Assembly: GCF_028289705.1 (NCBI RefSeq)
Contig: NZ_JANQOI010000100.1
Span: 47,474 to 111,473 of the forward strand
DNA length: 64,000 bases
Reading direction: 5' to 3'
Origin: Pelagibius sp.
Lineage (GTDB): Bacteria > Pseudomonadota > Alphaproteobacteria > Kiloniellales > Kiloniellaceae
Part shown: piece after piece, positions 1-7,875 of the stretch
How positions within the stretch are numbered: the first letter of the stretch is position 1
Layout of the letters: each line of letters opens with the position of its first letter
Notes under the pieces: generated by a model
What the model was told of the DNA's origin: nothing
What the model saw: only the letters and a program-made list of their open reading frames with translations
Database searches by the model: none
Translations under genes and position numbers: made by a program

Positions 1-2
1 CC

Positions 3-434
3 ACCATCCACTACGCCAACCGCTCCGGCGTGCGCGCCACCTGCCCCGACTGTCACGTGCCCCACGGCTGGACCGACAAGATCGGCCGCAAGGTGGCGGC
101 GAGCAAGGAGGTCTGGGGCAAGATCTTCGGCACCATCAACACCCCGGAGAAGTTCAACGCCCATCGCCTCACCATGGCCCAGCACGAATGGGCCCGTTTC
201 AAGGCCAACGACTCCCTGGAGTGCCGCAACTGCCACAGCGAACAGTCCATGGACTTCACGCGGCAAAGCCTGCGCGCCGCCGAAGCCCATCAGCGCTTTC
301 TGGTGACCGGAGAGAAGACCTGCATCGACTGCCACAAAGGCATCGCCCACCAACTGCCCAAGGGCGTGGCGACGACCTATCCGCAAGACCGCGGCGATCA
401 GGCAGCGGACCTCAAGACCTACCTGAGCCAGTAG
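3..434 (+). CDS. napC: NapC/NirT-family multihaem c-type cytochrome, C-terminal part
   Basis: The gene runs in from the left edge, so only the last 143 codons are present. Three CxxCH haem-binding motifs are visible (CPDCH at 42-56, CRNCH at 222-236, CIDCH at 321-335). The context HYANRSG before the first and the HVPHGW after it are typical of the NapC/NirT family. These are membrane-anchored tetrahaem proteins that pass electrons from quinol to periplasmic reductases. The N-terminal anchor and the fourth haem site would lie upstream of the window. NapC, NirT and TorC/DorC cannot be separated without the upstream partner genes, so the symbol is the commonest choice rather than a proof. The gene ends at TAG 432-434, and the next 427 bases hold no clear gene. 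Confidence 0.82.
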   Translation, partial: TIHYANRSGVRATCPDCHVPHGWTDKIGRKVAASKEVWGKIFGTINTPEKFNAHRLTMAQHEWARFKANDSLECRNCHSEQSMDFTRQSLRAAEAHQRFLVTGEKTCIDCHKGIAHQLPKGVATTYPQDRGDQAADLKTYLSQ

Positions 435-861
435 CGCGTATTGAATCTGGGCTTACGCCGTCGCCAGCAACTCAGCATGGCATCGACCATCCAAGTTTCG
501 ACATGCCTCCCTTCCGCCCCGCTGTTCACCAGGGGACGCCACGCGACTGTGAAGCATTGGATGTGATGCTCGCAAAACGGGCCTCTCCGCGCCAGCGTCG
601 CTCCGAAGGGGAAAACTCCTCGCAGCGCTTGAGTCACGCGGTCAGCAAGGATAGATCTCGCAGCCGGATATGACCGGGAATCGGACTGCGCAAACGTTGG
701 CTGAAGGCCTCGAAGGGGCGAAAAGCGGGCATTCGCTCCCGACGCAAATCTGTTACACTCTTACTTGGTGAAAAGATTCGCCATAAATACGCGCATCGCC
801 GTTAGGCACCAAAATAAGTTCATACGTTCCAATCGAACGAATTCTGAAGGATCTCATAGAA
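435..861. other. Non-coding junction between napC and the accessory cassette
   Basis: This stretch has no reading frame with convincing coding character and no tRNA or recognisable attachment site. It marks the change from GC-rich host sequence to the AT-richer cassette. The frame of the downstream gene is open from 787, and residues such as YVPIERILKDLIEL just before its annotated TTG look protein-like, so the true N terminus of the next gene may lie in this interval. No convincing -35/-10 pair was found. Confidence 0.5.
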
Positions 862-1497
862 TTGCACATTCAGGGAAAGCGCAATGCGGTACGCATTCTG
901 TTTATCCTTGCTAAGGCTGGCGAGCCAGTCAAGCGATCGGCGCCCGCGGATACATGTCTTGTTGTGCATGCCGAGAAAAGGTTGCAAGCGCTAGACTTTT
1001 GGATGCGCAATCCTGATTATCTTGCATCTGAAATCCTAAACCAGTTCGATGCCGATCCGACCCAGAAAAAGCTTCTGAAGATTGCCGAAACCGTGATGGA
1101 CGGGGATGAACCCGATATTCGCAGATTGGCTATGCAACGCTTTCTGTTCGGTGCTTGGGAAGCACTTGATGACGCCATAGCCACGCTGTCACTTCCTGGT
1201 CTGGTAAAGATGGAACGAAAGTACTCGGCCGATGGATCTAAGATCCGGCAGACTAGTTATTATCTTACGGTCGAAGGCAAAACGAAAGCGGCAGAGTTGG
1301 AGAAGGTCGAACCACTCGATTGGTATGCCAAACGCGCAGAAGTCGTCGCAGAGATAGCCGGCACTCGTACAGGGAATCAGCTGAAATCACTGCAATATCA
1401 AGTCGCACAGTATAACGATGCAAGGCACGGGTCGCTCATCGCACCCATCCGCGCCGAAGTTGAAGAACGCCTCGCAAAGCTGCAAGTGTCGGCATGA
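862..1497 (+). CDS. Small middle-component-like protein of an SMC-ATPase cassette
   Basis: This is a 211-residue soluble protein with no catalytic motif that I recognise. Residues about 48-60 (LDFWMRNPDYLAS) and the later segment ending in RQTSYYLTVEGK look like a winged-helix-type fold followed by a helical tail. Size, position and overlap with the ATPase gene fit the 'middle component' of ABC three-component (ABC-3C) conflict systems or LmuC of Lamassu. That assignment rests on architecture, not on a search. Its stop overlaps the next start (ATGA at 1494-1497), implying translational coupling. The start is uncertain: TTG 862 has a weak AAGG about 11 bases upstream. The frame stays open to 787 and encodes a plausible N-terminal extension, but with no ATG, GTG or TTG. 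Codon use is AT-richer than in the flanking genes. Confidence 0.6.
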   Translation: MHIQGKRNAVRILFILAKAGEPVKRSAPADTCLVVHAEKRLQALDFWMRNPDYLASEILNQFDADPTQKKLLKIAETVMDGDEPDIRRLAMQRFLFGAWEALDDAIATLSLPGLVKMERKYSADGSKIRQTSYYLTVEGKTKAAELEKVEPLDWYAKRAEVVAEIAGTRTGNQLKSLQYQVAQYNDARHGSLIAPIRAEVEERLAKLQVSA

Positions 1498-3434
1498 CCG
1501 ATAGGAGAGCTAAAGAACTGCCGTTTCCAAAGGCCGTTTCCGCAGCTACAGGCTGCTCGGTGAAGGAAGTCAACGAAATACTTGCACAGTATTCGATTGA
1601 GCCTGCCGGTACAGCGCCTTCAGCGCGCCCTCTTCGTGTCGTACGGATTGCATTTTCTGGCCAAAAAGAAATCAACAGCGAGTTCGAACCGTTTTCGTTT
1701 GAATGGGAGGTTGATCGAAATGGCGTGTGGGGAATTCTTGCTGCAGAAAATCTTGTCGGCAAGTCCTCCATTCTTCAGATTGTCCTTTGGGCTTTGCGCG
1801 GTCGGTACAAGAGCTTAACCGCAACAGTTAGAAACTGGATCGAACACGTAGACGTCACGTTTCGCGTCGACGGCCGGTTCCTTCGTGTAGAGTTTGATGT
1901 CGAAGACGGGGAGCCGCTGGGAGTAGTTCGCTATGGTAGCTCACCTGATACTGCGACTGATCGCGTGTTTGACGGTACCGAAGAGTTTCAAGATGTAATG
2001 CAAGAGATCATGTTGTCCGCCTTGGGCTTGGAGCCGATTCCGGCAAGCCAAGTCGCAGCTGGTCGCATTGTGCCCTACGATGATGGATGGGCTGCCTACA
2101 CCGGTGCTTTTCTAACCGATGCGGAGAGTGATGCCATAATTGGGGAAAATGTAGGCGGAGATCTTATCCAACGGTTACTCCAAGTCTACATTGGAATTCC
2201 CTGGGTAAGAACCTATTTTCAGGCTAAGAGGCATACACGCCTACTGGAGCAAGATAGCGCTGCCCGCCGACGTAAACTGCAAGGTCTTGGTGGAAGGTCC
2301 CTCGATGATCTCGAAGCTGAACTCATGGAGATCAACGCCAAATTACAAGAAGAGGGTGCGAACAATCTCGCCTCACAACAACTAAATTCCGCTCGCACCG
2401 AACGGGATGATCTGACAACGCGTGTTCAGGCGCTTTCAAACTCACTGACAGATGCGAAGGACACGGCAGCGACTTGCCGGCAATCCCGAATTGTCGCAGA
2501 GCAAGTGGTCAACGCACTTGCAGAAGAAAGCGCAGCATCGCACTTCTTCGGACTTCTCAAGCCGCACTCATGTCCGCGCTGCAGCGCGAAGATTGAGGCC
2601 GTACGGTTCAAAAAAGAGCAGGAAGACAACGAGTGTTCGGTTTGTGCCGAAAAACTCGTGAAAGTGGATCCAAAAGAGCTGGAGGCTGAACGAGCGCAAG
2701 CTGAAGAGCGGCTAAAGGATGCGAAAAAGACTGATCGCGATGCGGAGCGTTTCGTGAAGAGACTTGAGACGAAGCTTCAAGAGAGTCGCAATCGACTTAA
2801 TGACGTCGGCCTCACACTCAATCAGCTCGCTGCAGCGGGCACTGCAGCAGATGCTGGTATTCTCCAGTCCGAAAGAGACCACCTAGAGGGAATGATCCAG
2901 GCAGCTACTGCCATCCTTGAAGCTGAGAACGACTCGGCCAATGATTTGTTGGTCGTCCGTGCAGCTCGAGACGAAGCAGAGCACCGCGTAAAGCAAGCTT
3001 CCATCGAAATCATGGCTGAGGTTTCCTCCGAGGTTACGCGACTGTGCAAGGGGCTCGGAATACGTGATGTGGAGTCCGTGACTCTAAAGCGAAACGCTCA
3101 TGTTGATGTTGTCAAGGGTGGAAGCCTGTCGAAGTGGAAAGACCTCTCTCCCGGCGAAAAGCTACGCCTTCGCATCGCAACGGTCATCGCCCTATCGCGC
3201 GGTGCCCAATCGCTCGGTATGGGGCGCCACCCCGGGCTTCTTCTGATTGACTCGCCCGGACGCGAAGAAATTCAACCCGAGCATCTTCACGAGATCATTT
3301 CCGAGCTTGTAAAGCTAACTGCCGACTATCCCGATTATCAGATGTTCATATCCATGACAGGAGTTCCGTCTGATCTGGATGGAGTTCCGAGTAGTCGCAT
3401 TCGTTATGCAGAAAAGGGCAGCTCCCTATGGTAG
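1494..3434 (+). CDS. SMC/Rad50-like ABC ATPase with zinc-binding coiled coil
   Basis: This 646-residue protein has split ABC ATPase halves joined by a coiled-coil arm. The Walker A region is AENLVGKSS (about residues 84-92; K90, S91), lacking the usual first glycine. The ABC signature is LSPGEK (551-556) and the Walker B is LLLIDSPG with D586, followed by the D-loop region. The usual H-loop histidine appears replaced in MFISMTG. In the middle of the arm is a C360-x2-C363-x17-C381-x2-C384 motif, a zinc-ribbon-like Cys4 rather than a single Rad50 CxxC hook. SMC-like ATPases with a partner nuclease are cores of defence systems such as Lamassu, Septu and ABC-3C. By analogy this is the sensor or motor. 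The start ATG overlaps the preceding gene by four bases. It is probably cytosolic and DNA-associated. Confidence 0.82.
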   Translation: MTDRRAKELPFPKAVSAATGCSVKEVNEILAQYSIEPAGTAPSARPLRVVRIAFSGQKEINSEFEPFSFEWEVDRNGVWGILAAENLVGKSSILQIVLWALRGRYKSLTATVRNWIEHVDVTFRVDGRFLRVEFDVEDGEPLGVVRYGSSPDTATDRVFDGTEEFQDVMQEIMLSALGLEPIPASQVAAGRIVPYDDGWAAYTGAFLTDAESDAIIGENVGGDLIQRLLQVYIGIPWVRTYFQAKRHTRLLEQDSAARRRKLQGLGGRSLDDLEAELMEINAKLQEEGANNLASQQLNSARTERDDLTTRVQALSNSLTDAKDTAATCRQSRIVAEQVVNALAEESAASHFFGLLKPHSCPRCSAKIEAVRFKKEQEDNECSVCAEKLVKVDPKELEAERAQAEERLKDAKKTDRDAERFVKRLETKLQESRNRLNDVGLTLNQLAAAGTAADAGILQSERDHLEGMIQAATAILEAENDSANDLLVVRAARDEAEHRVKQASIEIMAEVSSEVTRLCKGLGIRDVESVTLKRNAHVDVVKGGSLSKWKDLSPGEKLRLRIATVIALSRGAQSLGMGRHPGLLLIDSPGREEIQPEHLHEIISELVKLTADYPDYQMFISMTGVPSDLDGVPSSRIRYAEKGSSLW

Positions 3435-3465
3435 AGGCCGGTTTAGTTAGACGTCGGCACCCAAG

Positions 3466-4665
3466 GTGCGGTTCGTCATTGTGAGCGAGCTAGGCCAAGC
3501 CATTATAGACTTGGAAGCGGCAGGGCAACCCGTGACGATTACTGCCTTAGGTGGAATTGATAGCCTGCTGAAGTCTGATTTTCACACGACATCTACATTT
3601 GGAGTCGTTTCTGCGGCTATAAGCAATGAATGGAGTACAATTAGCGATCACGGACCCATGCTGGAGCGCCTTGCAGACGGCCTCAAACTCAATGCTGATC
3701 GTTTGGTCTTGCGCGAAAGCGTTCAAGCCCTTCAGTCTTTGCCTCAAGATACGTTTCGTATGTTCGTCTTAGCACTTGAGGGCCGAACACGTGATGCATC
3801 TGAGCACCCTCTTATGCAGGCGGAAGCATCTGCAGGGCTTGTCCGCTTTGCTTTGGTAGATCATCGTTGGAGTGTTAACGCGTGCGCCGCTCTGCAGGCC
3901 TACGAACCTGGGACCGATCCCCTTGCTGATCCGATGTATTGCCGTTTGGTGTCAGTGGCTCACGACTTCTTCGACTTCACGTATGCCGTTTCGCTTCTTG
4001 AAGAATTTGCAAAGCTTCAAACCTCTGCGGCACAAGCAAAACTTGAACGCGGACTTGTTGAGGTTTCGCTCGCTTTGTCGAGTGCTTCCTTACCAGATAT
4101 TGAGCAGCGATTAGCCGAAGCGGAAAGATGGTTGGCGCGGGCGGTCGAAGCCGATGATGAGCGGCGCGACACACGTAGTTATCACTTGTTGGTCAAGTCT
4201 ATTCTGAGCCTACAAAGCTCCGAGAAATCTGATTTGAGCCAGTTGGTCGATGAACTCCGAACTGAAGCTTTCGTGGGCGACCTCTGGGACCGACCATCGC
4301 CAGGTATGGAGTGGCTCGTTTCGCCGTCTTACTCATTGTCGGCGTGGGTACCAGTTGTTGAGAGTCTTGGCCATATAGCAAATCAGCTCAGCAAACCAAG
4401 CTGGCTTGATGCGTCTGGTGTTCTTGAGCATGTACATCATCTCTACAGTGTTAGTCGGTCTGTGCGGCCCGGATCCCCTAGTCTAGGGATGTACTTTAAG
4501 CCGATCATAGAATCCGCCTTTGTCCGGGAATTCGGACTTGCGGCGCATTTGAGAGACTGGCTGGATGCAGCCCCACCAGATCACATACGACGACAAGACG
4601 CCGAACGCCTCCAAGCAAATGTCGAAAGGTATTCGAAGGATCATGACCCGCCAAAAAAGCTCTGA
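3466..4665 (+). CDS. Helical third component; zero-frame part of a predicted frameshift fusion with a nuclease
   Basis: This 399-residue protein has no signal peptide, membrane segment or recognised family. It is mostly helical, and residues about 185-260 (AQAKLERGLVE, IEQRLAEAERWLARAVEA) resemble a TPR-like helical solenoid. It starts at GTG 3466, since the frame opens only at 3451; GTG 3481 is an alternative, and no good ribosome site precedes either. It lies 31 bases after the ATPase gene and is presumably co-transcribed. The C-terminal codons P-K-K-L-stop contain A AAA AAG in the phase required for -1 frameshifting, and the -1 frame continues as the nuclease domain ending at 5357. If used, the product is a 630-residue fusion made alongside the 399-residue short form. 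Function is unknown; it could be the sensor or scaffold that presents the nuclease. Confidence 0.7.
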   Translation: MRFVIVSELGQAIIDLEAAGQPVTITALGGIDSLLKSDFHTTSTFGVVSAAISNEWSTISDHGPMLERLADGLKLNADRLVLRESVQALQSLPQDTFRMFVLALEGRTRDASEHPLMQAEASAGLVRFALVDHRWSVNACAALQAYEPGTDPLADPMYCRLVSVAHDFFDFTYAVSLLEEFAKLQTSAAQAKLERGLVEVSLALSSASLPDIEQRLAEAERWLARAVEADDERRDTRSYHLLVKSILSLQSSEKSDLSQLVDELRTEAFVGDLWDRPSPGMEWLVSPSYSLSAWVPVVESLGHIANQLSKPSWLDASGVLEHVHHLYSVSRSVRPGSPSLGMYFKPIIESAFVREFGLAAHLRDWLDAAPPDHIRRQDAERLQANVERYSKDHDPPKKL

Positions 4666-4696
4666 GGGGTGGTCCAGCTGGTCCTACGTCCACCCC
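4636..4696 (+). promoter_or_regulatory. Predicted dnaX-like programmed -1 ribosomal frameshift signal
   Basis: The heptamer A AAA AAG at 4653-4659 is in the canonical X XXY YYZ phase relative to the upstream frame (cca aaa aag ctc tga). A six-base spacer (4660-4665) leads to a perfect 7-bp GC-rich stem, GGGGTGG 4666-4672 with CCACCCC 4690-4696. An SD-like AAGGA lies at 4636-4640, 12 bases upstream of the heptamer. These are the three elements of the E. coli dnaX signal. A -1 slip resumes at 4659 (gct ctg agg) in exactly the frame of the downstream nuclease, which has only a TTG start of its own. The alternative is an ordinary indel mutation or a homopolymer sequencing error in the A6 run. Confidence 0.65.
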
Positions 4697-4703
4697 CAAG
4701 ACG

Positions 4704-5357
4704 TTGCTGGAGGGGCTCTCATCTAATGGCAGACATTTGGTTGCATCGGTTGAGAATACCTTCTGGATACGTACTGACATTACAGCTGTTCAACAAAAAC
4801 TCTTTCGCAAGATCGTCGAGAAGCTCGAAAATGCGCCGGACTACGAAAGTGAAGTCAAGGCCGAGTTTGATCGACTGGTCCTTTTGTTAGTCAAATTTCT
4901 GACCGAGAGGATCGACGGTGAGAGTAAGAGATTTCCCTATTTGAAGCGGATCTCAAACAGCTCGAAGGCACCAAAGGAGAGCGCGCTTCAGGACGATCTC
5001 CATAACTATTTGCTTTCTATTTTGGCCTCAGAGGTAGAGAAAGTAGACATAAGTTCGGGTCGCGCCGACATCTACATTCCACGAACTTCTTTTAGATTGA
5101 TCATTGAATTGAAAAGGGTGTTTAAGTGGAATGATGAAACTCTGAAACCTTTTCTCACCCAAACCGTCGCATACAGCCAAGCGGACATACGCTTGGGGGT
5201 GCTCGGTGTGCTCGATCTTTCTGATCGCCCCCCTGGTGTCCCACACATAGACAAGTGTTTCGAAGTTACCAGCCGCCAAATTGAGGGTGAAGAGGATCGA
5301 ACGACGCTCGTAATGCGGGTGCCAGGTAATGTGCGAACACCATCAGATTCGAAGTAA
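4704..5357 (+). CDS. PD-(D/E)XK nuclease-like domain, likely expressed by -1 frameshift
   Basis: Counted from TTG 4704 the protein has 217 residues. E92 in KESALQDDLHNYL, D122 in GRADIYI and E135-L136-K137 in LIIELKR fit the E...D...ExK pattern of PD-(D/E)XK nucleases, followed by a Q153/Y157 region (TQTVAYSQ) typical of the fold's last helix. An N-terminal helical segment (about 20-75) precedes it. The frame is open back to 4647 and overlaps the end of the upstream gene. There is no good ribosome site before TTG 4704, and the only ATG with a purine-rich leader (4726) is in another frame. Expression by frameshifting from the upstream gene is therefore favoured, giving 232 residues from 4659. 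As a putative DNA- or RNA-cleaving effector, it gives the cassette a sensor-ATPase-nuclease logic. Confidence 0.72.
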   Translation: MLEGLSSNGRHLVASVENTFWIRTDITAVQQKLFRKIVEKLENAPDYESEVKAEFDRLVLLLVKFLTERIDGESKRFPYLKRISNSSKAPKESALQDDLHNYLLSILASEVEKVDISSGRADIYIPRTSFRLIIELKRVFKWNDETLKPFLTQTVAYSQADIRLGVLGVLDLSDRPPGVPHIDKCFEVTSRQIEGEEDRTTLVMRVPGNVRTPSDSK

Positions 5358-5803
5358 GAAATTTTGACCGGCTCGCTTGTGGTTTGGCGGTACTCGTACG
5401 GCACATCAGTGCTTGAATAATGCTGCGGCTCGTTATCATGAAATCTCACCTGTGTTTGGAGTGAGCCGAGATCTCCCGTCCCTACGCTGGCTTTAACGTC
5501 AGCATCGAGATCGAAGCGGTCAGTGCAACCGTCCGATTGGTGGATCGTGACTCTCGAAGAATTACATGCATTCATCGGCAAAGCACCTGGGCGACCACGC
5601 TTGCGAACGGGTGAGGGCGCCCTCGCGGCGTTGGCCCCTCCCCTGCCGCTCCCAGGACAGCGTTGCGGCATCCTCTGGCTCCGCACACCGGGACGACGCA
5701 ATCCGGTTCGGCCATGGAGCGCAATTGACAAGCCGTGAACCAGCCGTAGTCTCCCCGTTACGTCCAAAACAAAAAAATCAAAGCGGATCGGAAGGGGACC
5801 TGA
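5358..5803. other. Intergenic region right of the accessory cassette
   Basis: I find no gene I can support here. Two short stretches look mildly coding: minus-strand about 5360-5560 and plus-strand about 5523-5738. Neither gives a recognised domain or a start with a ribosome site, so they may be relics of lost genes. Composition returns to GC-rich towards 5600. The segment just before 5804 carries GGAAGGGG, the ribosome site of the cytochrome gene. Confidence 0.4.
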
Positions 5804-6121
5804 ATGAAGACGCTGCACCTGCTCACTGTCTGCGCGGCCCTCGCGCTCACAGCGCCGGAGGCCGCGGCCGGGGACGCCGCCGCCGGAGAGGCGCGCTATG
5901 CGGAAACCTGTATCAACTGCCACGGTAAGGCAGGAAAGGGCATGGCGAGCTTCCCGTCGATTGTCGGCAGGGATGCAGACTACGTCGCGGGGCGGCTGAT
6001 GAAGTACCGCGCCCGGGAAAAGGTGGGGCCCAATTCCGCCATCATGATGTCCTGGGCCGAAAAGCTGTCCGACGAAGAGATCGCCAATCTGGCCGCCTAC
6101 ATCTCGAAAACCTTTCAGTAG
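5804..6121 (+). CDS. Small periplasmic class I cytochrome c (c553/c4-like)
   Basis: This 105-residue protein begins with a cleavable signal peptide (about residues 1-22, ending ALTAPEAAA). A single haem site, CINCH, follows near residue 36, and a distal methionine ligand is probably in the SAIMMSWAEKLS region. The C-terminal helix LSDEEIANLAAYIS is characteristic of class I cytochromes. It would act as a soluble periplasmic electron carrier. The start ATG 5804 is preceded by GGAAGGGG at good spacing. Its nearest relatives in the window are the NapC fragment and the PQQ-type dehydrogenase at 6433, which could donate electrons to it. That pairing is an inference from proximity only. Confidence 0.87.
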   Translation: MKTLHLLTVCAALALTAPEAAAGDAAAGEARYAETCINCHGKAGKGMASFPSIVGRDADYVAGRLMKYRAREKVGPNSAIMMSWAEKLSDEEIANLAAYISKTFQ

Positions 6122-6134
6122 ACCGCGGTCCGGC

Positions 6135-6314
6135 ACGGGTTTCGACATCGACGGGCGCCTGGCGGGCGACCGCCATGTGGTCCGGGTCGACGAGCAACGC
6201 TGCGCGTTGCCGGATGCCGCCGTCATCGGTGAACAAGATGGATCGCAGGGCACCAGCGCGCGCGCCATCCGTTTCCTCAGCGGCCTGACTTTCAACTCTG
6301 TCTCGCAATCTTGA
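6135..6314 (+). pseudogene. Coding-like remnant of unidentified gene
   Basis: Frame 6135-6314 reads about 59 codons to TGA 6312-6314, with third positions almost all G or C, as in real genes of this genome. It has no ATG and no ribosome site; a GTG occurs within it (VVRVDEQRC). It begins just after the cytochrome stop, in a different frame. The translated text (for example GFDIDGRLAGDRHVV and GTSARAIRFLSG) matches no family I know. It is best read as the 3' remnant of a deleted gene. Confidence 0.4.
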
Positions 6315-6432
6315 GCCGGTGATGTCGATCCTCGCCGACGAAAGCAGTTGAAGTGTATTCCGTCTGAGTTACGATCTTCTCCCCCCAGACTCAAATGGGA
6401 AAAAAGCATAAAGACTATGGGAGGACTCTGAA

Positions 6433-7749
6433 GTGAGAAGAAATCTGACTCTATGGTCGCTCGGTGCCGTCATGGCCTCCGCCGTGCTCTATACGCCCGC
6501 TCTTGCGGATGGTCACGAAGGCATGGACGTGCCCAAGATCGCGGCATCGGTTGTCCTGGAAGGCCTCGAGAACCCTTGGGACATGGCTTTCTTGGCCGAC
6601 GGCACAATGTTCTTCACTGAAAAGTGCAAAGGGCTCTCGGTAAGAACCAGTGATGGAACCGTGCATGCCTTGTATGGAATGAAGGGGTCCACGGGCTTCG
6701 CTGATAGCGGCGATGATCTCTTCTGTGAAGGACAAGCAGGTATGCTTGGGGTCGTTCCAGATAGGCACTTCGCAAAGAACCGCACCCTCTACGTCTACTC
6801 GTCTTCAACCAAGTATCACGGCTCTGGCTGCAAGACCAACTTTGAAAAGTGCGACGGCAACATCGTGATGAGGTTCACGGTCAGCGAAGACCTTCAGAGC
6901 GTCTCGGACCGGACCGATATCGTCACGGATATTCAGTACAAGCCGTTCGAATCCAATCAGCCGTTCGGCGGTCCGGGTGCCCACAATGGCGGCCGGCTCC
7001 GCGTTGGGCCCGGGGGTTACCTCTGGGTTGCCGGTGGCGATCGTCACAGGGGAGTCTGCCCTCAGGACGGAACGCTCCTCTGTGGCAAGGTTCTGCGGAT
7101 CGATGGCGACGGGAATGCTCACCCGGACAACAGTCCTCCCGAAGGCTTTGACAAGCGCATTTACACCTATGGGCACAGAAACGTGCAGGGCATCGATTTC
7201 CGCCCCAGCGACGGCAAGGCGTTCACGGCAGAACATGGCCCATGGCACAACGATGAGATCACCGCGCTTGTCAACGGCGGCAATGCCGGGTGGGACCCCG
7301 CAGAGAACACAGGCGGTCGAGGGGCATGCCCGGACAAGTACTGCGGCTACGAGCCAAATCAGATGGACGGGATGGACCCGGCACTTCGTGCTGCTTACAC
7401 CCCGATGAGTGACACCCGCTTCGCAGATTTGATGCCGGCAACGTGGAACAACAATGGCTACTCCCAAGGAACTGGCTCTGCCGCGTTCCTCAAAGGCAGC
7501 AACTGGGGCATCTACGAGGGTCGTTTGGCGGTCGGCATCATGGGTATTGGTTTTGGTGGCACACCGCCGGGCCAAAGAATTGACATGATCAGCATCACGC
7601 CCGATGGCTTGGGAATCAATGGAATCACGCGCATGCCTCTTGGATTTTCGAAGAGGTTCCGCGGTCTCGTCATGGGACCGGATAGCGCGCTTTACGTTGC
7701 CGTTGATTCAGGCGAGATCTACAAAGTGACAGCCGAAAGCATGAAGTAA
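6433..7749 (+). CDS. Periplasmic PQQ-dependent sugar dehydrogenase (GSDH/sorbosone dehydrogenase family)
   Basis: This 438-residue protein starts at GTG 6433 with GGGAGG eight bases upstream. A signal peptide covers about residues 1-25 (ending PALADG). The family hallmarks are in order: GLENPWDMAFL near the start of the beta-propeller, GAHNGGRLRVGPGGYLWVAGGD in two adjoining blocks about residues 182-203, YTYGHRNVQGIDF, and AEHGPWHNDEI. Members oxidise aldose sugars with PQQ and calcium and pass electrons to a cytochrome or quinone. Unusually many cysteines (CKGL, CKTNFEKC, CPDKYC) suggest disulfides, consistent with a periplasmic location. The small cytochrome c upstream is a plausible electron acceptor. 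No PQQ synthesis genes are in the window. A strong terminator follows at 7782. Confidence 0.85.
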   Translation: MRRNLTLWSLGAVMASAVLYTPALADGHEGMDVPKIAASVVLEGLENPWDMAFLADGTMFFTEKCKGLSVRTSDGTVHALYGMKGSTGFADSGDDLFCEGQAGMLGVVPDRHFAKNRTLYVYSSSTKYHGSGCKTNFEKCDGNIVMRFTVSEDLQSVSDRTDIVTDIQYKPFESNQPFGGPGAHNGGRLRVGPGGYLWVAGGDRHRGVCPQDGTLLCGKVLRIDGDGNAHPDNSPPEGFDKRIYTYGHRNVQGIDFRPSDGKAFTAEHGPWHNDEITALVNGGNAGWDPAENTGGRGACPDKYCGYEPNQMDGMDPALRAAYTPMSDTRFADLMPATWNNNGYSQGTGSAAFLKGSNWGIYEGRLAVGIMGIGFGGTPPGQRIDMISITPDGLGINGITRMPLGFSKRFRGLVMGPDSALYVAVDSGEIYKVTAESMK

Positions 7750-7781
7750 GCCTCCAACGTCCGAGGCAGTTCTCCAGGATC

Positions 7782-7820
7782 AAGTGCCCGTGCTACAAAG
7801 GTAGTGCGGGCACTTTCTTG
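7782..7820 (+). terminator. Rho-independent terminator after the PQQ dehydrogenase
   Basis: AAGTGCCCG (7782-7790) pairs with CGGGCACTT (7807-7815), with further pairing of the flanking TGCTAC/GTAGTG bases, and is followed by a T-rich tail TTTCTT. It lies between the plus-strand dehydrogenase and the minus-strand gene ending at 7876, so it could serve both. Confidence 0.75.
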
Positions 7821-7875
7821 CAAACACCTTCGGTGACAAAACCCGATAAAGACGGATCAGCGAATAGACGCTTTT

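Noticed and set aside
188..673. 161-codon frame spanning the end of napC
   Set aside because: Overlaps the haem-motif frame of napC out of phase and has no recognisable product.
435..861. tRNA or attachment site at the left edge of the accessory cassette
   Set aside because: No cloverleaf or matching direct repeat with 5358-5803 could be found by eye, and no integrase gene is present.
4653..4658. Simple frameshift mutation or sequencing error in the A6 run as the full explanation
   Set aside because: Not excluded, but heptamer phase, spacer length, stem and upstream AAGGA all fit programmed frameshifting, so error is treated as the alternative rather than the main reading.
4669..4890. Frame with ATG 4726 preceded by GGAGGGG
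   Set aside because: The ribosome-site-like sequence is attractive, but the frame ends after 55 codons with basic, non-conserved-looking text and is out of phase with the nuclease domain.
5072..6409. Long minus-strand open frame of 445 codons
   Set aside because: It runs antisense through the nuclease, cytochrome and intergenic sequence, with arginine/serine-rich low-complexity text and no domain; it is a by-product of GC-rich composition.
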